Below are positions 35,145-43,717 of a stretch of 64,000 nucleotides of DNA, one piece after another. This stretch comes from Paenibacillus sp. FSL H7-0357 (GTDB taxonomy: Bacteria; Bacillota; Bacilli; Paenibacillales; Paenibacillaceae). The notes beneath the pieces are model-generated. The model was not told the DNA's origin. It saw nothing but the letters and a program-made list of their open reading frames with translations, and did no database searches. Numbering within the stretch: position 1 is the first letter of the stretch; every line of letters starts with the position of its first letter. The stretch covers positions 2,046,001 through 2,110,000 of the forward strand of contig NZ_CP009241.1 of NCBI RefSeq assembly GCF_000758525.1, in the 5' to 3' direction. Position numbers and translations under genes: made by a program.

Positions 35145-35205
35145 AGCGCCTCGTATGATGGGGGTGTAAGGGGTCTACAGCCCTAAAAACCCATCAGGAG
35201 GCGCT
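35145..35205 (+). promoter_or_regulatory. nested hairpin that buries the transposase SD
   Basis: AGCGCCTC (35145-35152) pairs with GAGGCGCT (35198-35205), TGATGGG (35156-35162) with CCCATCA (35190-35196), and AGGG (35169-35172) with CCCT (35181-35184). The transposase SD AGGAGG (35196-35201) is largely within the 3' arms, so folding should limit translation. Confidence 0.65.
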
Positions 35206-35209
35206 TACT

Positions 35210-36487
35210 ATGAAGTCTAACCGAAACGATAGGACAAATCAACGCATTGAACGAATTAGCATGCAGCATGCAGTGGTCGGGATCGACATCGCTAAGGATG
35301 CACACGCCGCACAGATGACCGATTTTCGCGGACGTTCGCTCACTCCCCGTCACCTGTCTTTCCCTAACACACTGGAAGGCTTTGAGAAGTTTTTGCGCTG
35401 GGTAAAGGAAGCTCAGTCGAAGCATCGGCTGACATCCCTTCTAATCGGTCTGGAGCCCACCGGCCATTACTGGTTTAACCTCGCCAATTGGCTGCTTCAG
35501 CAAGGGATCGAGGTGGTGTTGGTCAATCCAGTGACGACTCACCGCAACAAAGAGAACCGGGACAATAGTCCATCCAAGAACGACCCCAAGGATGCGCTTG
35601 TCATTGCGGACGTCGTAAGCCGTGGCTATTACACAGACTACGTTACTCAGGCAGCCGTATTCGAACGGTTAAAGACGCTCATGAGCGATAGAGAGTATTG
35701 GGTCAAACAATCGACAAGCCTGGGCAACCGGATCGTTCGCTGGATAGACCTTTACTTCCCGGAATTTCGCCAAGTCTTCCCGGACTGGACGGTGCTAAGG
35801 TCGCTGGCGTCGCTCCACGCTTGCCCTATGCCGTGTGACCTAAAGAGACTGAGCATCGACGAAGTCATTGACCATTGGCGTAAGCAAGGGATGAGACGTG
35901 CTTCTGGCGTCAGCGGCAGAGCTAAGGCGGCGGCCTTGCTGGCAGCAGCAACGCACAGTATTGGCGATACGAGGGCAACGGAAGAAGCGCGGCAAGACAT
36001 CCGCCGCCTGCTTCAAACCTATGAGCACGTGGTCGCTATGCTCGGCGAAATGGATGAGGCCATCCAATCTATCTTGGCGGAGATCCCCTTGGCCGAGCAG
36101 TTGCGGAGCATCTGCGGGCTTGGAAACATGACGCTGGCAGCCATTCTGGCTTCAGCTGGCGACTTGCGCCTCTATGCGCATGGCAGGCAATTGTTGCGGC
36201 GAGCCGGCCTGAATCTGGCCGAGTGCACCTCCGGCAAATTCAAAGGACAAATCAAGCTCTCCAAACGCGGCGACAGTACGCTCCGCAAACACTTATACTG
36301 GGGGATGCTGAATCTCGTGCGGCAAAACCCCGATTTCAAGCGGTGGCATGCGCACAACCAGGCGCAGGGTATGAAGAAGCAGGCGTCGCTTTTTAAACTG
36401 ATTGGCAAGCTGGCTCGTATTCTGATCGGCATGGTGCAGCGAGGGGAAACATACCGCAGTGCACTTGCAGCCCCGGTTGCCGCGTAA
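35210..36487 (+). CDS. IS110-family DEDD transposase (bridge-RNA recombinase type)
   Basis: 425 residues. The N-terminal RuvC-like DEDD domain shows Asp26 (VVGIDIAKD), Glu82 (IGLEPTGHYW) and Asp125/Asp128 (KNDPKDA). The C-terminal Tnp domain carries the catalytic-serine region (CTSGKFKG, Ser341) followed by KRGDSTLRKHLYWGM. IS110 recombinases work with an element-encoded bridge RNA. AGGAGG lies 8 bases before ATG inside a hairpin. The reading frame is intact with all catalytic residues visible, so the element may be active. Confidence 0.93.
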   Translation: MKSNRNDRTNQRIERISMQHAVVGIDIAKDAHAAQMTDFRGRSLTPRHLSFPNTLEGFEKFLRWVKEAQSKHRLTSLLIGLEPTGHYWFNLANWLLQQGIEVVLVNPVTTHRNKENRDNSPSKNDPKDALVIADVVSRGYYTDYVTQAAVFERLKTLMSDREYWVKQSTSLGNRIVRWIDLYFPEFRQVFPDWTVLRSLASLHACPMPCDLKRLSIDEVIDHWRKQGMRRASGVSGRAKAAALLAAATHSIGDTRATEEARQDIRRLLQTYEHVVAMLGEMDEAIQSILAEIPLAEQLRSICGLGNMTLAAILASAGDLRLYAHGRQLLRRAGLNLAECTSGKFKGQIKLSKRGDSTLRKHLYWGMLNLVRQNPDFKRWHAHNQAQGMKKQASLFKLIGKLARILIGMVQRGETYRSALAAPVAA

Positions 36488-36918
36488 ACCCGAACCACGA
36501 GAATTGACTTATTCGCAGGATTGTACAGCATATATGCATAAGAGAACCGAGTGCTTGAGTCCGTAAGGGCATTGACCCGTTAAGTAAACGCTATCGGTCT
36601 CCACGCCATGGACAGGTGTAACGAAGGAATGTGAGGGCGTAGACCCGTTGAGATCTGGGAGGGTGAACCTCCGTGGGCCAAGTGGAGTGTGCAGGATATC
36701 GACGATCTAAAGGCACGTCATGCGTTGCTTCTGTTCCCGCCCGCCCGCTAGCCGCTCGACGGTTCAATTTCCATCGCAAGCCAACCATCTCCACCGCTTC
36801 GTAGCGATGAAATCCTGCGAATGAGTGAGCATTCGTGAGAATCCCTCTTAATTACGAGGGAAGGACTCAGGAGACGCTATGGAGAGTAAAACCCCTGTTT
36901 ATTCTCTTATGCGGACCC
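36488..36918 (+). ncRNA. structured 3' region of the IS110 element, candidate bridge RNA
   Basis: No gene is seen. Long-range pairings: ATTCGCAGGATT (36511-36522) with AATCCTGCGAAT (36811-36822), perfect over 12; GCATAAGAGAA (36536-36546) with TTCTCTTATGC (36902-36912), perfect over 11; GAGTCC (36557-36562) with GGACTC (36863-36868). Local hairpins include GGAGG/CCTCC near 36660, CGAATG/CATTCG near 36820 and TCCCTC/GAGGGA (36842-36861). GGGCxxxGACCCGTT occurs twice, at 36567 and 36635. The first two long pairings cross, so alternative folds or a pseudoknot are implied. Bridge RNA is an inference from the family. Confidence 0.4.
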
Positions 36919-36939
36919 AGGCGACCTTATCAGCTCTGC

Positions 36940-37070
36940 ATTCTATCTAAAAACGGCTATCAGGGAGAAATAACTGCGCTGGAGTCCGTTGTCCTCCTGT
37001 AACAGGTTAAAAACCCCAAATAAGTGCAACTCGGTCCGTTTGTGCTCAGAGCGAGGAATACACTTTCCGG
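36940..37070. repeat. dispersed intergenic repeat, copy 1
   Basis: It shares AAAAACGGCTAT (36949-36960) and CGGTCCGTTTGTG (37032-37044) with the inverse complement of the region at 55844-55869, in a different spacing. It probably belongs to a repeat family of this genome. Confidence 0.5.
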
Positions 37071-37331
37071 ACGCACACACACGCCTTCGGAAGAAGAGCG
37101 AAGTCTCTGAAACCCCGAGACGTAAGCCTCCGCAAAAAAACTACCTGTTGGTGAAATGCCTTTCTTCGCGTGTGATCAGAAAATGGTACTGTACCTATGA
37201 TTACTTGGGCATACAGCAGCGGTTTTGGCGGAGAAGCGGTTTGAAGACACGCCCTAGTGAAATGAGAGGGAGAAGTGCACCTGAATCCGCCGGACGCGGA
37301 CTACATACAGAAATGATCGAATCAGCTAAAC
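37071..37331. other. no gene recognised; structured GC-rich spacer
   Basis: A stretch between the IS/repeat area and the ilvD terminator. There is no convincing ORF. A partial stem (CCTCCGCAAAA near 37125, TTTTGGCGGAG near 37224) and several G/C-rich words suggest possible RNA structure on the plus strand, ending at the terminator that follows. No known RNA family was recognised. Confidence 0.3.
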
Positions 37332-37372
37332 AAAAGAGCAGCCCCACATACGTAGTGGGGACTGCTCTTTTT
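37332..37372. terminator. bidirectional intrinsic terminator (ilvD and the opposite strand)
   Basis: AAAAGAGCAGCCCCAC (37332-37347) pairs with GTGGGG-A-CTGCTCTTTT (37355-37371). It has T runs on both strands and stands 38 bases after the ilvD stop. Confidence 0.85.
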
Positions 37373-37409
37373 GTCTGAACTATAATTAGGCTGATGCCTT
37401 AAAGCTTGA

Positions 37410-39095
37410 TTAGATCTTCAACACGCCGCCCTTGCTGGCGTTGGTAACAAGCTTGGAGTAGCGGGCCAGATAGCCGGTTTTGACTTTCGGCTCGAACTCT
37501 TTCCAGCCGCTGCGGCGGACTGCAAGGACTTCTTCCTCAACCAGCAGTTCGATCTTGCGGTTGTTGAGGTCCAGCTCGATGATGTCGCCATCTTCGACAA
37601 AAGCGATCGGACCGCCTTCAGCCGCCTCCGGAGAGATATGGCCGATGCTGATGCCGCGGGACGCGCCCGAGAAGCGGCCATCGGTGATCAGGCCGACCTT
37701 GGCACCAAGGCCCATGCCGACGATCTGCGAAGTCGGTGCGAGCATTTCCGGCATGCCGGGACCGCCCTTAGGTCCTTCATAACGGATAACCACGACATGG
37801 CCTTCCTTCACTTTGCCGTTTGCGATCCCTTCCAGCGCTTCTTCCTGAGAATCGAAGCAGATTGCCGGGCCTTTATGGTAGCCGCCTACAGAGGCGTCAA
37901 CGGCACCGACCTTGATGATGGAACCTTCCGGTGCAAGATTTCCGTAAAGCACGGACAGACCGCCAACCTCGGAATAGGGGTTGTCCAGCGTATGAATAAC
38001 CGTGGTATCTTGAATCTCATGTCCACGGACATTTTCAGCCAGCGTTTTGCCGGTAACGGTCATGCAGTCACCGAAGATGGCTCCCGGTTTCTTCAGCAGC
38101 TCGTTCAGCACGGCACTTACGCCGCCTGCCCGGTCTACATCCTCGATGAAGATATCGGAGGCCGGAGCCAGTTTGGCCAGATAAGGCACGCGGTTCGCTA
38201 CTTCATTGATGCGTTCCAGCGGATAGTCGATGCCTGCTTCCTGAGCCAGTGCCAGCGTATGCAGTACGGTGTTGGTGGAGCCGCCCATCGCCATGTCCAA
38301 AGCAAAAGCGTTGTCCAGAGATTCCTGGGTCACGATGTCGCGTGGTTTGAGATCCAGCTTGATCAGCTCCATGAGCTGGGTTGCCGATTTGCGGACAAAA
38401 TCTCTGCGTTCTTCCGCTACAGCCAGGATTGTACCATTGCCCGGCAGCGCCAGTCCCATCGCTTCCGCAAGGCAGTTCATCGAGTTGGCGGTGAACATGC
38501 CCGAACAGGAGCCACAGGTCGGACAGCCGAATTGTTCAAGCTCCAGCAGCTCAGCATCATTGATCTTGCCGACCTGATGGGCGCCTACGCCTTCAAATAC
38601 AGAGGTAAGGGATAACTTCTTGCCTTTGCTGTCTACGCCGGCCTTCATCGGGCCGCCGCTGACGAAGATAGTCGGGATGTTGACGCGCAGTGCGCCCATC
38701 ATCATGCCCGGGGTGATTTTATCACAGTTAGGAATGCAGACCATGCCGTCGAACCAGTGGGCGGAAACGACGGTTTCCAGCGAGTCGGCGATAATCTCGC
38801 GGCTTGGCAGCGAATAGCGCATACCGATATGGCCCATCGCAATTCCGTCATCTACACCGATCGTATTGAATTCGAAGGGAACGCCGCCAGCTTCACGAAT
38901 GGCTTCCTTAACAATTTTGCCGAACTCCTGAAGATGCACATGACCCGGAACGATATCAATATAGGAATTGCAGACCGCGATAAACGGCTTGCCGAAATCC
39001 TCCTCTTTTACTCCGGCTGCCCGCAGGAGACTGCGGTGTGGAGCCCGGTCAAAGCCTTTTTTAATCATGTCTGAACGCATTTTCTTGGCTGCCAT
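37410..39095 (-). CDS. ilvD: dihydroxy-acid dehydratase
   Basis: 561 residues, full length. The Fe-S cluster cysteines are present: Cys42 (AVCNSY), Cys120/Cys124 ([11 protein letters not shown]) and the [12 protein letters not shown] block (Cys191, Cys194, Cys197). It makes 2-oxo acids from 2,3-dihydroxy acids in valine, leucine and isoleucine synthesis (EC 4.2.1.9). The ATG has a GGGGGG stretch upstream on the minus strand. It is a single-gene unit with its own terminator and is unrelated to the sugar genes around it. No T-box is recognisable in the 5' region. Confidence 0.96.
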   Translation of the reverse strand: MAAKKMRSDMIKKGFDRAPHRSLLRAAGVKEEDFGKPFIAVCNSYIDIVPGHVHLQEFGKIVKEAIREAGGVPFEFNTIGVDDGIAMGHIGMRYSLPSREIIADSLETVVSAHWFDGMVCIPNCDKITPGMMMGALRVNIPTIFVSGGPMKAGVDSKGKKLSLTSVFEGVGAHQVGKINDAELLELEQFGCPTCGSCSGMFTANSMNCLAEAMGLALPGNGTILAVAEERRDFVRKSATQLMELIKLDLKPRDIVTQESLDNAFALDMAMGGSTNTVLHTLALAQEAGIDYPLERINEVANRVPYLAKLAPASDIFIEDVDRAGGVSAVLNELLKKPGAIFGDCMTVTGKTLAENVRGHEIQDTTVIHTLDNPYSEVGGLSVLYGNLAPEGSIIKVGAVDASVGGYHKGPAICFDSQEEALEGIANGKVKEGHVVVIRYEGPKGGPGMPEMLAPTSQIVGMGLGAKVGLITDGRFSGASRGISIGHISPEAAEGGPIAFVEDGDIIELDLNNRKIELLVEEEVLAVRRSGWKEFEPKVKTGYLARYSKLVTNASKGGVLKI

Positions 39096-39179
39096 AATGA
39101 AATTTCCCCCCTGAAAAGTTTGTTAGCTTCAGCTTCCGTGAATGTATCCAATCTCACTACGGAAGTTTTTGCCTGGTGT

Positions 39180-39207
39180 CGTATAGTGTCGCATTAACGC
39201 ATCACAA
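39180..39207 (-). promoter_or_regulatory. possible promoter of ilvD
   Basis: On the minus strand TTGTGA (39207-39202) and TATACG (39185-39180) are 16 bases apart, leaving a leader of about 80 bases. Confidence 0.35.
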
Positions 39208-39467
39208 TCCCAAAAGCTGCGTGTCTGCGGTTTATAGATAGAACGGGGTCCAGCTTCTTAAAAGAGAAGTAGGGCGAAGCCGTTTCTATAAAAAATAAGA
39301 CCGATTAAGCTTAAACGGTAAGCTGCCATGAATAGCAGCCAGCCATTGTTATTAGTGAGTCTATCACAAAAGGCCTCTTTTTTCTACCGGACAATGTGAA
39401 GTTTGTCGGATGACGCAATGGGCCGAGGGGCGCAGAAAAAGCCTATCCCCGGAGGGGGAGGATTTAT
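39208..39467. other. divergent spacer between ilvD and GH43
   Basis: No gene seen. It contains an imperfect palindrome, CCGGACAA-8 bases-TTGTCGG (about 39388-39410), and a GCTGC/GCAGC hairpin near 39330. Either could be an operator or a read-through barrier; no role is assigned. Confidence 0.3.
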
Positions 39468-39496
39468 TTGGAAGTGCATCCAGAGGGGATTATAAT
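39468..39496 (+). promoter_or_regulatory. sigma-A type promoter of the intracellular GH43
   Basis: TTGGAA (39468-39473), 17 bases, perfect TATAAT (39491-39496), about 150 bases before the gene. Confidence 0.6.
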
Positions 39497-39569
39497 CCGG
39501 AAGAAGCTGACGGACAAGCGGGATTGTATTTTCCTCCCACTCTAGACAACTTAAGGAGAGCTCAGTAAG

Positions 39570-39668
39570 ATGGTACTTAGCTTTTTATGGGAGGTGCTGG
39601 AAGATCGGGGATTGTCCATCATATCACTGAGGAGGAAAGAAAATGTCACAGCGTACAACCTTTTTTAA
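39570..39668 (+). CDS. possible 32-residue leader peptide overlapping the GH43 start
   Basis: ATG at 39570 after AAGGAG (about 11 bases upstream) opens 32 codons (MVLSFLWEVLEDRGLSIIS...) that run past the GH43 start codon at 39643 and stop at 39668. This could couple or tune GH43 translation. There is no family match and it may be chance. Confidence 0.25.
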   Translation: MVLSFLWEVLEDRGLSIISLRRKENVTAYNLF

Positions 39669-40596
39669 TCCGATTGCAGCAAGTTCAGCTGACCCGTGGG
39701 TATTCAAACATACCGATGGCTGCTACTACTTCATGTCTACCCGCTCGAAAGGTCTGGAACTCACCCAATCCAGTACTTTGACCGGTCTTGCGGAAGGCCG
39801 TAAGAAATTAATCTGGTCTCCCGAACCGGGAGGCAGCTACAGCTACAACCTGTGGGCGCCGGAGATTCATCACTTGGATAACAAATGGTATATCTACTAC
39901 ACCGCCAATGACGGCGGAGGCGATGAGTCGCGCCGAATCTGCGTGCTGGAGAACGAACAGTCTGATCCGATGGAAGGGGAGTGGGTGTGGAAAGGCGCGC
40001 TGCAGACACCTGTTCCTGGCTTGGATGGTACGGTGATGAGACTGCGGAATGAGCTGTATTTCCTGTATGCGGGATATGGTCATTTCCCTGAGTACGGATC
40101 AGCTGTTTACATTATGCGGATGAGCGATCCCTGGACGCTCGCAGGGGAACATCGTCTGCTCACCGCTCCAACCTTGTCTTGGGAGAAACAAGGCGGTATG
40201 GCCATTAACGAAGGCCCGGTGATCCTGCAGCGCAACGGCCGCATTTTTCTGGTATATTCGGCGAGCACAACCTGGTCTGAGGATTATGCACTGGGTATGC
40301 TCACAATGAGCGAAGCTTCTGATCCTATGGAACCGCTATCATGGGAGAAATCGATGCTGCCTGTATTTTGCAAAAGTGTGGAGAACGGGATTTATGCTAC
40401 CGGACATAACAGCTTTACCCGATCACCCGATAACCGGGAGGATTGGATCGTCTATCATGCGCTTCCTGCCGCTGGAGCGGATGTAGCTTTGCGGGCAACC
40501 CGGATCCAGAAATTCGGGTGGAAGCCGGATGGAACACCGGATTTCGGGGTTCCCTATAGCGATACTCATGCCTTGACCGTCCCGTCGGGTGAGTAA
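39643..40596 (+). CDS. GH43 family glycosidase, intracellular (arabinofuranosidase/xylosidase type)
   Basis: 317 residues, a single five-bladed propeller. The catalytic triad is Asp17 (SADPWVFKHTDG), Asp128 (GLDGTVM) and Glu190 (INEGPVIL). There is no signal peptide, so it works on imported oligosaccharides. SD GAGGAGGAAAG precedes ATG. It has its own promoter and terminator, separate from the transporter operon that follows. It aligns with the N-terminal domain of the secreted GH43 at 48306-49730 (DPWV.KHTDG.YYF; NEGP; HNSFT.S.D..EDWIVYH), so the two act on related linkages on opposite sides of the membrane. Alpha-L-arabinofuranosidase is most likely. Confidence 0.88.
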   Translation: MSQRTTFFNPIAASSADPWVFKHTDGCYYFMSTRSKGLELTQSSTLTGLAEGRKKLIWSPEPGGSYSYNLWAPEIHHLDNKWYIYYTANDGGGDESRRICVLENEQSDPMEGEWVWKGALQTPVPGLDGTVMRLRNELYFLYAGYGHFPEYGSAVYIMRMSDPWTLAGEHRLLTAPTLSWEKQGGMAINEGPVILQRNGRIFLVYSASTTWSEDYALGMLTMSEASDPMEPLSWEKSMLPVFCKSVENGIYATGHNSFTRSPDNREDWIVYHALPAAGADVALRATRIQKFGWKPDGTPDFGVPYSDTHALTVPSGE

Positions 40597-40630
40597 AGCC
40601 TAGGATCAAACAAATATAAAATCAAGATAG

Positions 40631-40673
40631 AAAAGGCCATTTGTTACAGTAATATTGTAACAAATGGCCTTTT
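40631..40673 (+). terminator. intrinsic terminator after GH43
   Basis: AAAAGGCCATTTGTTACA (40631-40648) is perfectly complementary to 40656-40673, loop 7, ending in TTTT; it can act on both strands. Confidence 0.88.
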
Positions 40674-40847
40674 CATGCGAATTGAAGTCCAGAAAACATT
40701 TTTCCCGTAAATAACGTATTAAACGGCTGATTATCAAGCGTTACTAGGTATATCATAGGTTTTTAAAACCCTTTCGCACTCGAATAGGAGTCTGGTAGGC
40801 CGGATTATTTGTTTAATTGAGACTTAAAATATTACAAAAATATTGTT

Positions 40848-40884
40848 TGAAAGCGTTGACAATGAAGATCAACATCCTTATAAT
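40848..40884 (+). promoter_or_regulatory. consensus sigma-A promoter overlapped by a perfect cre box
   Basis: TTGACA (40856-40861), 17 bases, TATAAT (40879-40884): both hexamers match consensus. The cre TGAAAGCGTTGACA (40848-40861) fits every fixed position and covers the -35. The leader to the lipoprotein start is about 155 bases. CcpA should block polymerase binding when preferred sugars are present. Confidence 0.8.
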
Positions 40885-41045
40885 TCGACTTAAGATACAG
40901 AAAAACTGTATCAATCGCATGATTTTTATGTCTGATCATTTTACAGGTAAAAGGGGAGCAATCTGCATGGTGCAAAGGAGCGTGGTTTCAAACGTTGGGT
41001 TCGCCTAAGATATTGCGGGACTTATTTTATAGCGGGAGGTTAAGT

Positions 41046-42791
41046 ATGAAGAACAATACAAAGCGTCAGTTAAGTCTTTTATTTGTATTAGTACTGATCA
41101 TTTCGACTGTAACAGCATGCAGTGGCAATAAGGCAGAAGATGGGGCCGGAAATAGCAGTAACTCCAACAAAGAGAACACATCCAATGCACAAGACCCGGT
41201 TGCTTTTAAAGATATCAGCGGAGACATACGCGGCAATAAAGCGCCAACCCAGGAGCAAACCGACGAAGTGAATCATTCCTTGAATGATACATACCTCGGC
41301 GACGTTTATGATGAAGTGATTCCAAGCGATTATTCAGCTTATCCTGTTAAAGGAGACGTTGTTCTGGATGTCTGGATGCCTGCAAATTCCAATATCCCGG
41401 ATATGAACAATCATGTGGTCCAAAAGCAGGTGGAGCAATTAACAGGAATCAAGGTAAATTTCATCACGCCGCCAATCGGCCAGGAAGCCGACGCCTTTAC
41501 TTTGATGATTTCTTCGGGTGATCTTCCGGACATTATCATTGAGCCGGGACGTTATCCGGGCGGTCTGGAAGCGGGTGTAAATGACGGCGCTTATATCGAT
41601 CTGACAGATCTGATGGAAAAAAATGCACCGAACTATACGAAATGGCGCAATTCCGATGAATCGAGAAGAAAAACTACAGTCACTGACGACGGCAAGCTGC
41701 TGGGCTTTTACGGGATCGCCCCGTATTCCGAATGGACCTGGTTTGGAACACTGATTAAGCAGGAGGCGCTGGACAAAACAGGGCTTGAAATTCCGAATAC
41801 GATTGATGAATGGCATACCTTTTTGACCAAAGCAAAGGAAGCCGGCTACAAAGCACCGCTTAATTACGGATCCTCTTACGGCCAAATCTTTACCGGCATC
41901 ATTAATGGTGCATATGGAGTATGGGATTGGACCTTCCTCGATAAGAACGGCAAAGTGGCCTGGGGACCGGCACAGCCGAAAGCCAAAGAGTACCTGTCGA
42001 CCATGCAGCAATGGAATAAAGAAGGATTGCTTAACCCGGATTGGGCAACGGCCGACTTTAACCAAAGAATGGCAAGCGCTATTTCGGGGGACACCGCTGT
42101 GATGATGGATTCTCCGGATACGATGTGGAGCTACTGGAAAGAGCAGAGCAATATCGACTTTGTGGGAGCACTGAATCCGGTTCTGAACAAGGGGGATAAA
42201 TCCGCCACTACGTACAAGAATTTTAAAAGGGCAGGGACTGAAGCTGCGATCACTACCCAAAGCGAGAATGTGGAAGCGGCAATGGCCTGGCTCGATTTCA
42301 ATTTCAGCAAAAAGGGCTGGGAATTGATTAACTTTGGCGAATACGGAAAGGTACATCTGATAGATGAGACGGGAATGCCTTATTATCCGGAGGACAGTTA
42401 TATCTATAAGGACCCTGAAGGTCAGCCGGTATCGACTACTTTATATAAATACCGCATGCATAGCTGGCCGAATATCCGTGATGAGCATCATGCCAACCCG
42501 CTGATCGCCACCAAAGGAAGCTACTCCGGCGATATCCGGAAATTCTGGACTGAAAATATGGATACCAGCATGGCAATGCCGCCGATTTCCTTTACCAAAG
42601 ATGAAGCCTCACGGGAAGCCGAGCTTGGCAACCAGCTGTCGACACTCCGTGGAGAGTATTTTGCAAAAATCATAATGGGTGAAATGCCGGTTGATGCCTA
42701 TGATAAATTTTTGAAGGAAGCTCAGAGTATGGGACTGGACGAATTTTTAAGTATCCATCAGGCAGCCTTGGATCGATATAACAAACGATAG
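41046..42791 (+). CDS. large sugar-binding lipoprotein (LplA/YtcQ type)
   Basis: 581 residues. Its lipoprotein signal peptide ends IISTVTAC, followed by a Ser/Asn-rich linker and a large solute-binding domain: VVLDVWMPANSNIPDMNNHVVQKQVEQLTGIKVNF ... ADAFTLMISSGDLPDIII. The size and this pattern fit the LplA/YtcQ group, which serves complex plant-polysaccharide oligosaccharides. GGGAGG lies 5 bases before ATG. It leads an operon with two permeases, two GH2 enzymes and a secreted GH43 under a cre-controlled consensus promoter. Confidence 0.9.
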   Translation: MKNNTKRQLSLLFVLVLIISTVTACSGNKAEDGAGNSSNSNKENTSNAQDPVAFKDISGDIRGNKAPTQEQTDEVNHSLNDTYLGDVYDEVIPSDYSAYPVKGDVVLDVWMPANSNIPDMNNHVVQKQVEQLTGIKVNFITPPIGQEADAFTLMISSGDLPDIIIEPGRYPGGLEAGVNDGAYIDLTDLMEKNAPNYTKWRNSDESRRKTTVTDDGKLLGFYGIAPYSEWTWFGTLIKQEALDKTGLEIPNTIDEWHTFLTKAKEAGYKAPLNYGSSYGQIFTGIINGAYGVWDWTFLDKNGKVAWGPAQPKAKEYLSTMQQWNKEGLLNPDWATADFNQRMASAISGDTAVMMDSPDTMWSYWKEQSNIDFVGALNPVLNKGDKSATTYKNFKRAGTEAAITTQSENVEAAMAWLDFNFSKKGWELINFGEYGKVHLIDETGMPYYPEDSYIYKDPEGQPVSTTLYKYRMHSWPNIRDEHHANPLIATKGSYSGDIRKFWTENMDTSMAMPPISFTKDEASREAELGNQLSTLRGEYFAKIIMGEMPVDAYDKFLKEAQSMGLDEFLSIHQAALDRYNKR

Positions 42792-42802
42792 GTGGTTGTT
42801 TC

Positions 42803-43702
42803 ATGATCCAGAAGGATTTGAAGAAGAACTGGTTTGTCTATCTGTTGGCTGTTCCTGTAGTTGCGTGGTTTCTGATCTTCTGCTACGGGCCCATGTGGGG
42901 AGTTCTGATCGCCTTCAAGGACTTCAAGCCCTTGCTGGGGTTCAGCGAGAGCGACTGGGTAGGGTTTAAGCATTTTATTGATTTTTTCCAAGGGCCGTAT
43001 TTTTGGAGAGTCGTTAAGAATACCCTGCTTTTGAATGTTTGGGGGATCGCCTTCGGATTTACCGCGCCGATTATTCTAGCTTTAATGCTGAATGAAATCC
43101 GCGGGGCCAAGTTTAAGAAAACCGTTCAAACCATTACCTATATGCCTCACTTTATTTCACTGGTGGTTGTATGCGGGATCATTCATATTTTTGCCGCAGA
43201 TGAGGGGATCATTACACAAATCCTTCAATTTGTAACCGGAAAAGAGTACTCCTCACTGCTTGGCTATTCTTCTTTCTTCCGGCCGATTTATACGTTCTCC
43301 GGCATTTGGCAGAGCATCGGCTGGGACAGCATCATTTATCTCGCCGCGATGAGCTCCATTGATACTTCGTTATATGAGGCGGCTGAAATTGATGGCGTAG
43401 GACGGATAAAGAAAATGTGGCATATTACGCTGCCTCAGATCAGTCCGGTCATTATCATTCTTTTTATTTTTGCAATCGGCGGGTTAATGTCATCCGGTTA
43501 CGAAAAAATTATCCTGCTGTACAATCCTCTGATCTACGATACTGCTGATGTCATTGCATCCTATGTTTACCGCCGCGGCTTAAGAGAAGCCAGTCTCAGT
43601 TATTCTACGGCCGTGGGATTAATCAGTTCGATCGTTAACTTCGGGCTGCTGTGGATGACCAATAGAATAGCCAAACGCAGATCCGAGGTCAGCTTATGGT
43701 AA
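42803..43702 (+). CDS. ABC permease, LplB type
   Basis: 299 residues, about six membrane segments. YLLAVPVVAWFLIFCYGPMWGVLIAFKDFKPLLG is the LplB-type N terminus, and the EAA loop is YEAAEIDGVGRIKKMWHITLPQISP. It starts 11 bases after the lipoprotein stop. It forms the channel with the following YtcP-type protein; as with the other transporter here, no ATPase gene is nearby. Confidence 0.9.
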   Translation: MIQKDLKKNWFVYLLAVPVVAWFLIFCYGPMWGVLIAFKDFKPLLGFSESDWVGFKHFIDFFQGPYFWRVVKNTLLLNVWGIAFGFTAPIILALMLNEIRGAKFKKTVQTITYMPHFISLVVVCGIIHIFAADEGIITQILQFVTGKEYSSLLGYSSFFRPIYTFSGIWQSIGWDSIIYLAAMSSIDTSLYEAAEIDGVGRIKKMWHITLPQISPVIIILFIFAIGGLMSSGYEKIILLYNPLIYDTADVIASYVYRRGLREASLSYSTAVGLISSIVNFGLLWMTNRIAKRRSEVSLW

Positions 43703-43717
43703 GAAAGAGGGACAGCC

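Larger units (their letters stand above)
35084..36918 (+). mobile_element. IS110-family insertion sequence (approximate ends)
   Basis: It consists of a DEDD transposase gene, a hairpin leader, and a long structured 3' non-coding part. The end positions are inferred from a short inverted match: GGGTCCG at 35084-35090 and CGGACCC at 36912-36918, each followed inward by a TAAACA word. IS110 elements lack long terminal repeats and target duplications, so the ends need comparison with an empty site. If right, the element is about 1.8 kb, long for the family, with about 430 bases after the gene. Confidence 0.55.

Noticed and set aside
36591..36794. 67-codon minus-strand ORF in the IS tail
   Set aside because: No SD, unlikely composition (Arg/Pro/Trp-rich), and it coincides with the structured RNA-like region.
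36488..36950. Group II or group I intron in the structured region after the transposase
   Set aside because: No domain V-like hairpin, no intron-encoded reverse transcriptase or homing endonuclease, and the region fits the 3' part of an IS110 element better.
37071..37331. RNase P RNA, tmRNA or 6S RNA gene
   Set aside because: None of the conserved core sequences I know for these RNAs could be found, and the fold does not obviously match.
39468..39545. 25-codon ORF starting at TTG 39468 after GGAGGGGGAGGA
   Set aside because: The same TTGGAA is better explained as the -35 of a promoter with a perfect TATAAT 17 bases on.
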